A stretch of 64,000 bases of DNA. It comes from AP-15 sp963795485 (lineage in GTDB: Bacteria > Pseudomonadota > Alphaproteobacteria > ATCC43930 > CGMCC-115725). Of the stretch, positions 49,372 to 58,239 are shown in pieces. The notes beneath the pieces are model-generated. The model was given only the letters and a program-made list of their open reading frames with translations. It had not been told where the DNA came from and did no database searches. Both the position numbers and the translations under genes were made by a program. The stretch's first letter is position 1, and each line of letters opens with the position of its first letter. The stretch is taken from the NCBI GenBank assembly GCA_963795485.1, contig CAWCIL010000003.1, positions 186,001-250,000 of the forward strand, given 5' to 3'.

Positions 49372-50775
49372 CCGCGCTCTCCGCCGGCAGCGGCGCGTTG
49401 CGTGGACGCCATTTCGCGCAAGAATTCGGCGGCCTGCGGCACCCTGACGCCACCGGCGAGCGGACGTCCGAACCGGCTGCTGCGGTCGCTCGCCGCGACG
49501 AGCAGCTGGTATCGTCCTGGCGCCGAGGCGAGGAGGGTCACGTCGGCGACGCCGGCGCAGGCGCAGGATTTGGCGCAGCCGGTCAGATGGATCGAGCGCG
49601 GCACTCCGGCGGCGGGGCCGAGCGCCCTGGCCAGGGAGAGCGCATCCGCCTTGGTGTCGGACAACGCCCGCGCGCATCCGGTCATCCCGGCGCAGGCGAC
49701 GATCGATGCCAAGGGATGCGCGGGATCGCAGGTCAAACCCGCGGCTTCCAGTGCGTCGACGGCGCGCTGCGTATGTTCGCGCCGGATCCCGGGGATGATC
49801 ACGCTCTGCCACGGGGTCAGGCGAATGCCGCCGTCGCCGAACCCTTCGGCGATCTCGGCCAGCCGCACCAACAGGTCGGGCGACAGGCGACCGAGCGGCG
49901 GGACGGCGCCGACGAACGCCAACCCTCGCCGGCGCTGCTCCCTGACCCCGACATGCCCCAGCGCCGCCGGCGTTCGGCGACGCCAAGCCGCAACCTGCGC
50001 GCCGCGCTCGACCCCGCCCGGCAGCCGTTCCGCCAGCCTTTCGAAAAACCCGGCGCGCGAGATCCGCTCGAACAGGTGCCGAAAGCGGGTCACCTCGGGG
50101 TCGCGTCGCGCCTCTTCGGCGAACAGAGCGAGCGCCGTCGCGACGGCTGCGACGGCCTGGTCCGAACCCACGGCGACAAAAGGGGTGTCGTCCCCCGCCT
50201 CGGTCGGCGGGACGCCGGCGAACCCGAGCGCCATCTTCGCACCGCCGGGCATGCTCGCCAGCCAGACGTCGTGCGGATGCGCGACGGCGGCGACACCCTC
50301 GCCGCCATCGACCAGCAGGCAGAACTTTGGTGACAGCACGCGGCACGACTCGGCGCTCTCCATCAGCGCCCAAAAGATCGTGCGCGACCGGCCGCACATC
50401 GATTTCCTGGAGCGGGTCGATGCCCGCCGAGGGGCTGACCATGACGTTGCGGCTGTCATCGGCTTCCGGCCGCGTCGGTCCGAGCCCGGCGTTAACCAGA
50501 CGGTGGGTCAGGGCGGTTTCGCAGCCGGCGCGAACGCCGCGGATTTGCAAGTTCGCCCGGTTGGTCGCTTCGATGATCCCATTGCCGAAGCGGGCGGCGG
50601 CCTCGGCGACGGCGCGCGCCTCGGCGCCGGAAAGGTGGCCCAGCGGCAGCTTTATTCGGCAGATGCCGCCGTCGCGCGCGGCAACGATCCGGAACAGGCC
50701 TGGGCAGGCGCAATCGCGCCCATCGCGGCACGCACCGGCGCGCTCGTCGGCAATCTCGTGGGACCCGTCCGCCAT
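49368..50775 (-). CDS. cobG: Precorrin-3B synthase (one frameshift)
   Basis: CobG is an oxygen-using, siroheme-like Fe-S enzyme that hydroxylates precorrin-3A, marking the aerobic B12 route. The product has FGNGIIEATNRANLQIRGV near the start, as in nitrite/sulfite reductases, and the cluster ligands C-x5-C (ACAGMTGCA) and C-x3-C (TGCAKSCA) near the end. One frameshift is near 50370. The ATG at 50775 has GGGAGCGGGG ahead. It is the first gene behind the cobalamin riboswitch. Confidence 0.85.
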
Positions 50776-50879
50776 CGCCCCGCTCCCGCGGCATTGCTGG
50801 CCAGAGCGGGATCGGGGCCGGCTGAGCACCCCGATCGCCCGTCGGAACGCCCCGTCCGCCGGGTTCGCACGTGACCTCG

Positions 50880-51055
50880 ACCGGCGGCAGGTCTCCTGGC
50901 TCGCGGGTCCTCGCCGTGTCGTCGCCTTCCCAGCGGCCGGAGCCGCCAGTGGCTGTCGACGAACGGCTCGCCGCCTACAGTTGCGGGGGCAGCCACGGCA
51001 TTGGCGCGATGCCGCACCGTGTTCCCTCTGGGGCCCTCTCGGGCACCGCCGGCGC
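50880..51055 (-). ncRNA. Cobalamin (B12) riboswitch upstream of cobG
   Basis: On the minus strand the elements follow in order: GGTGCCCGAGAGGGCC, AGAGGGAACACGGTGCGGC, CCGTGGCTGCCCCCGCAACT, GCCACTGG, GGGAAGGCG, and GCGAGCCAGGAGACCTGCC, the B12 box. These are the conserved blocks of the adenosylcobalamin aptamer. It lies about 105 bases before the cobG start, so coenzyme B12 should repress the cobG-H-I-J operon by sequestering the ribosome site or ending transcription. The exact ends are approximate. Confidence 0.93.
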
Positions 51056-51143
51056 GGCACAATAACATGACCCTGCCGGTTGTCGTAAAACATCGTCAGG
51101 CCGACTTTACCGGAATGTTCGGGCGGCGACGCAGCTTCCTCGG

Positions 51144-52415
51144 ATGAGCAAAGAGATGCAGCCATGGCTGACTTTGGTGGGGATCGGCGAAGACGGCCTC
51201 GCCGGGCTGGGCGAACCGGCCCGCGCGGCGCTGCTCCAAGCCCGCACCCTCTTCGGCGGCCGGCGCCATTTGGCGCTGCTGCCGGACCCGCCGTTACCCG
51301 ACCGGGCGCCGGAGCGCATCCCGTGGCCGAGCCCCTTTGCCGCCGCCTTCGAGATGCTGCTGGCGAGGCGCGGGACCCCGGTCTGCGTCCTGGCGAGCGG
51401 CGACCCGATGTGGTTCGGCATCGGCGCCAGCCTCGCCCGGATGCTGCCTGCCGAGGAGTTTCGCGTTTATCCGCACGCCTCGTCTTTCGCCCTGGCGGCG
51501 GCTCGGCTCGGCTGGCCGCTGCAGGATGCGGTCGCCCTGAGCGTGCACGGCCGGCCATTCGAGGCCCTGCATCCGCAGATCCATCCGGGGGCCCGCCTCT
51601 TGGTCCTCAGCGAGAACGGGCAAACTCCTGCCGCGATCGCCCGGCTGTTGCGCGAGCGCGGGTTCGGGCCGAGCCGGCTCTGCGTCCTCGAGCATCTCGG
51701 CGGCCCGCGCGAACGCCGGCGCGACGGCCGCGCCGCCGACTGGCCCCACGAGCAGACCGCCGACCTCAACCTGGTCGCCGTGCATTGCCTGCCCGACCCC
51801 GGCGCAGTGCGACTCTCCGCCCTCGCCGGGTTGCCCGATGCCGCCTTCGAGAATGACGGCCAGCTGACCAAGCGCCATGTGCGGGCGGCGAGCTTGGCGC
51901 ATCTGGCGCCGTCGCCCGGCGAATTCCTGTGGGATGTCGGCGCCGGCTGCGGCTCGATTGGCATCGAATGGATGCGCTGTCACCCGTCCTGCCGGGCGGT
52001 CGCGATCGAGGCCGACCCCAAACGCTGCGGGCTGATCGAGCGGAACCGTCGGCGGCTCGGCGTGCCCGGCCTGGCGATCGTCCCGGGCCGCGCCCCGGCA
52101 ATGCTGCGCGGCCTCGAGCCGCCCGACGCGATCTTTGTCGGCGGCGGGCTGAGCGAACCCGGTCTCCTCGGTCGGTGCTGGGACGCGCTACCGCCGGGCG
52201 GGCGCCTCGTCGCCAACGCCGTTACCCTCCAGGGCGAGGCGATCCTGACCCTGTGGCGCCAGCGCACCGGCGGCGAGCTCGCCCGCATCTCGGTCGCCCA
52301 CGCCGCCCCGCTCGGCCGTTTCGAGGGCTGGCGCACCGCGATGCCGGTGACCATGCTCGCCGCGACCAAACCGCCCGACCCCGGCGAAGCGCGGATCTGT
52401 CCGAGTGATGTCTGA
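51144..52415 (+). CDS. cobL: Precorrin-6Y C5,15-methyltransferase (decarboxylating), CbiE-CbiT fusion
   Basis: The 423-residue CobL methylates C5 and C15 and decarboxylates precorrin-6Y. The N-terminal CbiE half starts WLTLVGIGEDGLAGLGEPAR and has LASGDPMWFGIG; the C-terminal CbiT half has LWDVGAGCGSIGIEWMR (SAM site) and DAIFVGGGLSEPGLL. The frame is intact, unlike the other cob genes. It is divergent from cobG, with the riboswitch in the 368-base gap but on the other strand. Confidence 0.95.
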   Translation: MSKEMQPWLTLVGIGEDGLAGLGEPARAALLQARTLFGGRRHLALLPDPPLPDRAPERIPWPSPFAAAFEMLLARRGTPVCVLASGDPMWFGIGASLARMLPAEEFRVYPHASSFALAAARLGWPLQDAVALSVHGRPFEALHPQIHPGARLLVLSENGQTPAAIARLLRERGFGPSRLCVLEHLGGPRERRRDGRAADWPHEQTADLNLVAVHCLPDPGAVRLSALAGLPDAAFENDGQLTKRHVRAASLAHLAPSPGEFLWDVGAGCGSIGIEWMRCHPSCRAVAIEADPKRCGLIERNRRRLGVPGLAIVPGRAPAMLRGLEPPDAIFVGGGLSEPGLLGRCWDALPPGGRLVANAVTLQGEAILTLWRQRTGGELARISVAHAAPLGRFEGWRTAMPVTMLAATKPPDPGEARICPSDV

Positions 52416-52482
52416 TCGCATCCGGACCGGCTGTGGTGGCGTCGGCACGGTGTAGCCGAGAACCGCTCGGCCAGCGTAGACT

Positions 52483-53643
52483 ATGCGGGCTATGAACGAT
52501 GTTCCGCACCCGGCCCTGTTGCCGGCCGGCATGCACGACCTGCTGCCGCCCGAGGCCGAGCTCGAGGCGCAGGTCGTCTCGCGGCTGATGGCGATCCTGG
52601 CCGCGCACGGCTACCAGCGGGTCAAGCCGCCGCTCGTCGAATTCGAGGAAACCTTGCTGTCGGGTGCCGGGGCGGCGATGGCCACCGCCACCTTCCGCAC
52701 GATGGACCCGGAATCGCACCGCATGGTCGGAGTGCGCGCCGACATGACCCCGCAGATCGCGCGCATTGCCGCGACCCGGCTCGGCGCCGCGGCGCGGCCG
52801 CTGCGCTTGAGCTACGCCGGCCAGGTGCTGCGGGTCAAGGGCTCGGAGATCCGGCCGGAGCGCCAGATCGGCCAGGTCGGCGCCGAGCTGATCGGCGCCG
52901 AGGGGCCCGGCGCCGACGTCGAAGTGATCGCGACCGCCGGCGAAGCGCTGGCCGCACTCGGCGTGCCGCATCTGTCGGTCGACATCACCACGCCGACCTT
53001 GGTCCCGGCGGTGACCGAGGCCTTTGGCATCGACGGCGAGCGCGCGACGGCGTTGCGTGCCGCACTCGACCGTAAGGATGCTGCCGCGGTCGCGCAAACC
53101 GCCGGGGAGGCCGGAGAGCTCTTGGGAATGCTGCTCGCCGCCGCCGGGCCGGCGGCCGCGGCGCTCGCCGCCCTCGACCGGGTGGAGCTGCCGGCGCGGG
53201 CGCGGGCCGAACGCGCGCGGCTCGGCACCGTGCTCGACGGGCTCGCCGCGGCCGCGCCCCGGCTCAAGGCGACGGTCGACCCGGTCGAGAACCGCGGTTT
53301 CGAATACCATAGCGGGATCAGCTTCACGTTTTTCGCCGGCGGCGGCTCGACCGGCGAGCTCGGCCGCGGCGGCCGCTATCAGGCCGGCGACCCGGCCGTG
53401 GCTGAGCCGGCGACCGGGTTCACACTTTATACCGACACGATCCTGCGGACCCTGCCGGAGATGCCGACACCCCGCCGCCTGCTGCTGCCGCTCGCCGCCG
53501 ATCGGGGCCGTGCCGATCGGCTGCGCGAGCAGGGCTGGATCACCGTTGCCGCGCTCGATTCTGTTGCCGATTGGCGGGCGGAAGCGCGCCGGCTCGGCTG
53601 CAGCCATGTCCTCGTCGGCGGTGAGCCGCTGGCGCTCGGCTGA
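52483..53643 (+). CDS. hisZ: ATP phosphoribosyltransferase regulatory subunit
   Basis: The 386-residue HisRS-like protein lacks a full tRNA synthetase and supports short-form HisG in the first step of histidine synthesis. It begins ALLPAGMHDLLPPEAELEAQ, has the class II motif 2-like RPLRLSYAGQVLR and GFEYHSGISF, then G-R-G-G-R-Y. hisG is not in the window. An in-frame ATG at 52492 is an equally good start. purA follows after 12 bases; the pairing hisZ-purA is common in alphaproteobacteria. Confidence 0.92.
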   Translation: MRAMNDVPHPALLPAGMHDLLPPEAELEAQVVSRLMAILAAHGYQRVKPPLVEFEETLLSGAGAAMATATFRTMDPESHRMVGVRADMTPQIARIAATRLGAAARPLRLSYAGQVLRVKGSEIRPERQIGQVGAELIGAEGPGADVEVIATAGEALAALGVPHLSVDITTPTLVPAVTEAFGIDGERATALRAALDRKDAAAVAQTAGEAGELLGMLLAAAGPAAAALAALDRVELPARARAERARLGTVLDGLAAAAPRLKATVDPVENRGFEYHSGISFTFFAGGGSTGELGRGGRYQAGDPAVAEPATGFTLYTDTILRTLPEMPTPRRLLLPLAADRGRADRLREQGWITVAALDSVADWRAEARRLGCSHVLVGGEPLALG

Positions 53644-53655
53644 GGGAGGTGCCCG

Positions 53656-54948
53656 ATGGGCAATGTCGCCGTCGTCGGCGCTCAATGGGGCGACGAGGGC
53701 AAGGGCAAGATCGTCGACTGGCTGTCGGAACGCGCCGATGTCGTCGTGCGCTTTCAGGGCGGCCACAATGCCGGCCACACCATCGTGATCGGCAATGTCG
53801 AGTACAAGCTGAGCCTCCTACCCTCCGGGGTCGTGCGGCCAGGCAAATTGTCGATCATCGGCAACGGCGTCGTCGTCGATCCCTGGGCATTGGTCGACGA
53901 GATCGATGCGATCCGCAAACAGGGCGTCGATGTCAGCCCGCAGACCCTGAAGCTCGCCGACAATGCCGCGTTGATCCTGCCCTCGCACGGTGCTCTCGAT
54001 CGTGCCCGCGAGGAGCGGCGCGGCGACAAAAAGCTCGGCACCACCGGTCGCGGCATCGGTCCCGCTTATGAGGACAAGGTCGGGCGCCGGGCAATCCGGG
54101 TCTGCGACCTCGCCGACGGCCGGGCTCTCGAATGGCGCGTCGACGATTTGCTGCTGCACCATAACGCTTTGCTGCGTGGGCTCGGCGAGCCCGAGATCGA
54201 CCGCGGCGAACTGCTCGCGCGGCTGCGCAAGATAGCGCCCCGGGTTCTGCCGTATGCCGGGCCGGTCTGGCGCGTGCTCGACGAGGCGCGCAGCCAAGGC
54301 AGACGCATTCTGTTCGAAGGCGCGCAAGGGGCGATGCTCGACGTCGATCACGGCACCTATCCCTACGTGACCTCGTCGAACACGGTTGCCGGGCAGGCCG
54401 CGGCCGGGTCGGGAATTGCCGCCTCGGCGGTCGGTTTTGTGCTCGGCATCACCAAAGCCTACACGACCCGCGTCGGCAGCGGACCGTTTCCGACCGAGCT
54501 CACGGATGTGGTCGGGCAGACGCTCGGCGAGCGCGGCCGCGAGTTCGGCGTCGTCACCGGGCGCAAGCGGCGCTGCGGCTGGTTCGATGCCGTCGCGGTC
54601 CGCCAGGCGATCAAGACCGGCGGCATCCGCGGCATCGCCCTGACCAAGCTCGACGTGCTCGACGGCTTCGACCGGATCGAGATCTGCGTGGCCTATCGCC
54701 GCGGCGGCGACACCTACGATTACGTTCCGGCGGGGATGACCGCACAGGCCGAGATCGAACCGATCTATGAAACCGCCGAGGGCTGGCGCGAGAGCACCCG
54801 GGGAGCGCGCTCCTGGGCCGACCTGCCGGCAACTGCGATCAAATACATCCGCCGGCTCGAAGAGCTGATCGGCGCGCCGGTCGCACTCCTATCCACCAGC
54901 CCCGAGCGCGACGACACGGTGCTGGTGCGCGACCCGTTCGCCGACTGA
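53656..54948 (+). CDS. purA: Adenylosuccinate synthetase
   Basis: The 430-residue enzyme joins IMP and aspartate with GTP in AMP synthesis. Visible motifs are VVGAQWGDEGKGKIVDWLS, GGHNAGHTIVIG, GTTGRGIGPAYEDK and FEGAQGAMLDVDHGTYPYVT, with RTGRKRRC-like VVTGRKRRCGWFDAV. GGGAGGTG precedes the ATG. It is intact and of normal length. Confidence 0.97.
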   Translation: MGNVAVVGAQWGDEGKGKIVDWLSERADVVVRFQGGHNAGHTIVIGNVEYKLSLLPSGVVRPGKLSIIGNGVVVDPWALVDEIDAIRKQGVDVSPQTLKLADNAALILPSHGALDRAREERRGDKKLGTTGRGIGPAYEDKVGRRAIRVCDLADGRALEWRVDDLLLHHNALLRGLGEPEIDRGELLARLRKIAPRVLPYAGPVWRVLDEARSQGRRILFEGAQGAMLDVDHGTYPYVTSSNTVAGQAAAGSGIAASAVGFVLGITKAYTTRVGSGPFPTELTDVVGQTLGERGREFGVVTGRKRRCGWFDAVAVRQAIKTGGIRGIALTKLDVLDGFDRIEICVAYRRGGDTYDYVPAGMTAQAEIEPIYETAEGWRESTRGARSWADLPATAIKYIRRLEELIGAPVALLSTSPERDDTVLVRDPFAD

Positions 54949-54962
54949 GCCGACCTCCGCGG

Positions 54963-55647
54963 TCAGCGGACGCCGCGGCCCTGGGGGGTGACCGGGACCT
55001 TCTCGGCGAGGCGGGCGTGATCGCGGATATAGCCGTCCACGTGGCTGGTGATCGTGTCGAGGTTGTCGGCGAAATAGTGGTCGGCGCCCGGAATCTTGCG
55101 AAAATCGATCTTGATGTCGCGCTGGTGCGACAGCTTGGCGACGAGCTTCTGCACCGAGTTCGACCGGCACCACCGTGTCGTGGTCGCCCTGCAGGATCAG
55201 CCCCGATGACGGACAAGGTGCGAGAAAGGTAAAGTCGTAGATGTTGGCGGGCGGAGCGATCGCGATAAAGCTCTCGATCTCGGGCCGACGCATCAACAGC
55301 TGCATGCCGATCCACGCCCCGAAGGAAAAGCCGGCGACCCAGCAGGTTGCGGCATTGGGGTTGTAGGTCTGCATCCAATCGAGCGCCGAGGCCGCGTCGG
55401 ACAGCTCGCCCTCGCCGCGGTCGAAGCTTCCCTGGCTGCGCCCGACTCCGCGAAAGTTGAAGCGCAGGGTGGAAAAACCGTGACGCACGAAGGATTGGTA
55501 AAGGGCGTAGACGAGCTTGTTGTTCATGGTGCCGCCGTGCTGCGGGTGCGGGTGCAGCACCAGCGCCATCGCCGAGGCCGGGGCCCGGCTGTGGTGATAG
55601 CGCGCCTCGATCCGGCCCTCCGGCCCGTTGATGATCACATCAGGCAT
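54963..55647 (-). CDS. Alpha/beta hydrolase, small serine type (one frameshift)
   Basis: The roughly 228-residue hydrolase resembles the YqiA/CocE-like family often annotated only as alpha/beta hydrolase. It has LVLHPHPQHGGTMNNK, FNFRGVGRSQG, the nucleophile elbow VAGFSFGAWIG, the Asp in LILQGDHDTVVP and the His in IPGADHYFADNL. One base too many near 55158 breaks the frame between VVPV and VQKLVAKLSHQ. It converges on purA with a 14-base gap. The substrate is unknown. Confidence 0.82.
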
Positions 55648-55748
55648 GATTGTTCCAACCGATATTCGCCAACCGGCACCCGAGCCGACATCCCAGGATG
55701 CCGCTCGGTCACCGACACCCCGGTGGGCTGCCTTTGCGTCCGCAATTC

Positions 55749-55776
55749 TTGATCATTTTTGTCGGACAATTATATG
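55749..55776 (+). promoter_or_regulatory. Candidate promoter for cysE and the downstream isc cluster
   Basis: TTGATC and TATATG are separated by 16 bases in an A/T-rich patch about 65-75 bases ahead of cysE. It is the only A/T-rich spot in the 203-base gap. No IscR site could be recognised around it. Confidence 0.35.
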
Positions 55777-55850
55777 CTCGTTCATGGCGTCCGCGCGGCG
55801 AAATCGGCTGCCGCGGGCAGTGCCCCAGGGACGTTAATATAGTGGCAACG

Positions 55851-56564
55851 ATGCTGCTGAAAAACCTGCGCGACGAAATAGATGCCACGCTGGCCCGCGA
55901 TCCCGCGGCACGGTCGCGGATCGAGGTGGCGTTATGCTACCCAGGGTTTCACGCCGTCGTGTTCCACCGGCTGGCCCATTGGCTGTGGCGGCGCGGCTGG
56001 CTGCTCGCCGGGCGCTTCGTGTCGCATGTCGGGCGGGTGCTGACCGGAATCGAGATCCATCCCGGGGCTCATATCGGCAAGCGACTGTTCATTGACCATG
56101 GGATGGGGGTCGTTATCGGCGAGACTGCCGAGATCGGCGACGACTGCACTCTCTACCATGACGTGACTTTGGGCGGCAGGGCGCCGCGGCGCGGCGAACA
56201 TGGCCAAAAACGGCATCCGACCCTTGGCAATGGCGTCATCGTCGGTTCCGGCGCACAGATTCTCGGCCCGTTCCGCGTCGGCGATGGCGCGCGGATTGCT
56301 GCGCAGGCCGTTGTACTGTCGGAAGTGCCCGATCGGGTGACGATGGTCGGTCCCTCGGCCCGTCCGGTCGCCAGGCGCGGTGCTGAGAAGCAGTCCGAAT
56401 CGGTGTTCCAAGCTTACGGCATCCCGGGCGAGGAAATCCCCGATCCGATCGCGCGGGCGCTGAACGGGCTGCTCGACGAGGTCACGAGCCTGCGGGCGCG
56501 CCTGGCTGAGCTCGAAGAGGCCGACTCTGCTGCGCGGTCGACCGGGCACGGTCGACATGGCTGA
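55851..56564 (+). CDS. cysE: Serine O-acetyltransferase
   Basis: The 237-residue enzyme acetylates serine for cysteine synthesis. The N-terminal helical part (IEVALCYPGFHAVVFHRLAH) is followed by the left-handed beta-helix with hexapeptide repeats (GIEIHPGAHIGKRLFIDHG, GVVIGETAEIGDDC) and LYHDVTLGG. A GTG at 55842, three codons upstream and closer to CAGGGA, may be the real start. It sits directly before the iscR group, linking cysteine supply with Fe-S assembly. Confidence 0.95.
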   Translation: MLLKNLRDEIDATLARDPAARSRIEVALCYPGFHAVVFHRLAHWLWRRGWLLAGRFVSHVGRVLTGIEIHPGAHIGKRLFIDHGMGVVIGETAEIGDDCTLYHDVTLGGRAPRRGEHGQKRHPTLGNGVIVGSGAQILGPFRVGDGARIAAQAVVLSEVPDRVTMVGPSARPVARRGAEKQSESVFQAYGIPGEEIPDPIARALNGLLDEVTSLRARLAELEEADSAARSTGHGRHG

Positions 56565-56620
56565 GCTGCACCCCGGCAACGGCGCCGACGAGAACGAGCG
56601 CGTACCCTGAGGGCCGCGGG

Positions 56621-57097
56621 GTGAGGCTCAGCACCAAGGGACGCTACGCCGTCATGGCGATGGTCGATCTGGCCCAGCACAGCGGCGGCGAGCCGGTGTC
56701 GCTCGCCGAGATTGCCGAGCGGCAGGAGATTTCGCTCTCCTATCTCGAGCAGCTGTTTGCGATGTTGCGCAAGGGGAGCCTCGTCAAGAGCGTGCGCGGG
56801 CCGGGCGGCGGCTATCTCCTGGCTCATGACCGCGCCGACATCCGCATCGCCGACGTCATTCTCGCGGTCGACGAGCCGATCCGCGCCACCCGTTGCGCTC
56901 CCGGCGCTCCGGTCGGCTGCCGCGGCAACCAGAGCCGCTGTATGACCCATGATTTGTGGGAAGAGCTCGGCAACCAGATCCACATTTATTTGAGCTCGGT
57001 CTCGCTCGCGGATGTGTGCGACCACCGTGTGCTCGGGACCAGCGGCCGGCTCCATCGCGAAGCCTTTGGCGCTGCCGCCGCGGCCGGAACCCGATGA
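56621..57097 (+). CDS. iscR: Rrf2 family Fe-S regulator, IscR-like
   Basis: The 158-residue winged-helix repressor starts MRLSTKGRYAVMAMVDLAQH at a GTG. It has the recognition region ISLSYLEQLFAMLRKGSLVKS, GPGGGYLLA, and three cysteines spaced as cluster ligands in C-A-P-G-A-P-V-G-C and N-Q-S-R-C. The [2Fe-2S] form would report Fe-S status and control the genes that follow. The stop overlaps the cysteine desulfurase start (ATGA). Confidence 0.92.
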   Translation: MRLSTKGRYAVMAMVDLAQHSGGEPVSLAEIAERQEISLSYLEQLFAMLRKGSLVKSVRGPGGGYLLAHDRADIRIADVILAVDEPIRATRCAPGAPVGCRGNQSRCMTHDLWEELGNQIHIYLSSVSLADVCDHRVLGTSGRLHREAFGAAAAAGTR

Positions 57098-58239
57098 GCA
57101 ATCGCGCCATGTCCCGGAAAGAGACCTATCTCGACTGGAACGCCACGGCACCTCTGCGGCCCGAAGCGGCGGCGGCGGTTGCGGCCGCGCTGGCGCGCTG
57201 CGGCAATCCTTCCTCGGTCCACCGCTGGGGCCGCAGGGCGCGGGCCGAGGTAGAAAGTGCCCGTGCGGCGGTCGCGGCGCTGGTCGGTGCGGCGAGCAGC
57301 ACCGTCGTCTTTGTTAGCGGCGGCACGGAAGCGAACCATCTGGCCCTCGCCGGAGCCGGGCGCCTCCGCGTCCTGGTCTCGGCGGTCGAGCATGATTCGG
57401 TGCGGCGGGCCGTCCCCCAGGCCCAGGAGATCCCGGTTGACCGCGATGGCGTCGTCCGGCTCGACATGCTCGAATCTCTGCTGCTCGAGGATTCCCGGCC
57501 GGCATTGGTGTCGGTCATGCTCGCCAACAACGAGACCGGTGTGATCCAGCCGGCAGCGGAAATCGCCGCGATCGCCCACGCCCACGGCGCGCTCTATCAT
57601 TGCGACGCGGTGCAGGCCGCGGGCAAGGTCCCGCTCGACATGACCGCGACCGGAGCCGATCTGTTGACGTTGTCGGCGCATAAGCTCGGCGGCCCGCCTG
57701 GAGTGGGTGCGCTGGTCGTGACCGGCGGGCTCGACCTGACAGCCTTGCTGCGGGGCGGCGGGCAGGAGCACGGGCGCCGCGCCGGCACTGAAAACCTGCC
57801 GGGGATCGCCGGGTTCGCCGCCGCCGCCGAAGCTGCCGCCGCCGAACTCGGGGCCTATGACCGGGTGCGGGTGCTGCGCGACGGGTTGGAGGTCGAAGTT
57901 GCGGCGACGATGCCCGAGGCCGTGGTGCTAGGCTCCGCAGCACCTCGCCTGCCCAGTACCGCGGCCATTGCGATGCCGGGCGTCGCCGCAGAAACCCAGA
58001 TCATCGCGCTCGATCTCGACGGGGTCATGGTCAGCGCTGGTGCGGCCTGTTCGTCGGGCAAGGTCGGGCCGAGCCATGTGCTGGCGGCGATGGGAGTCTC
58101 GCCCGAGATCGCCCGCTCGACGATCCGGGTCAGCCTCGGCTGGAGCACGACCGAGGCCGATTTGGCCCATTTCCTGCGATCCTGGTCCGCGCTCTATCGC
58201 CGCCGGCGCGGCTGGGCCCGGGAGGGGCGCGCGGCATGA
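57094..58239 (+). CDS. Cysteine desulfurase family protein, first copy
   Basis: The 381-residue PLP enzyme removes sulfur from cysteine. Motifs are YLDWNATAPLRPEA, SGGTEANHLAL, ANNETGVIQP, the PLP lysine in LTLSAHKLGGPPGVGAL and the reactive cysteine in VSAGAACSSGKVGPS. It is one of two tandem desulfurases; this copy is the more divergent and may serve a different acceptor. It is coupled by ATGA overlaps to iscR before it and to the second copy after it. An ATG at 57109 is an alternative start. Confidence 0.92.
   Translation: MSNRAMSRKETYLDWNATAPLRPEAAAAVAAALARCGNPSSVHRWGRRARAEVESARAAVAALVGAASSTVVFVSGGTEANHLALAGAGRLRVLVSAVEHDSVRRAVPQAQEIPVDRDGVVRLDMLESLLLEDSRPALVSVMLANNETGVIQPAAEIAAIAHAHGALYHCDAVQAAGKVPLDMTATGADLLTLSAHKLGGPPGVGALVVTGGLDLTALLRGGGQEHGRRAGTENLPGIAGFAAAAEAAAAELGAYDRVRVLRDGLEVEVAATMPEAVVLGSAAPRLPSTAAIAMPGVAAETQIIALDLDGVMVSAGAACSSGKVGPSHVLAAMGVSPEIARSTIRVSLGWSTTEADLAHFLRSWSALYRRRRGWAREGRAA

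Noticed and set aside
48691..51558. A 955-codon open frame across the cob genes
   Set aside because: It is one frame of frameshifted cobG and cobH plus antisense and non-coding stretches; the conserved parts belong to two separate genes.
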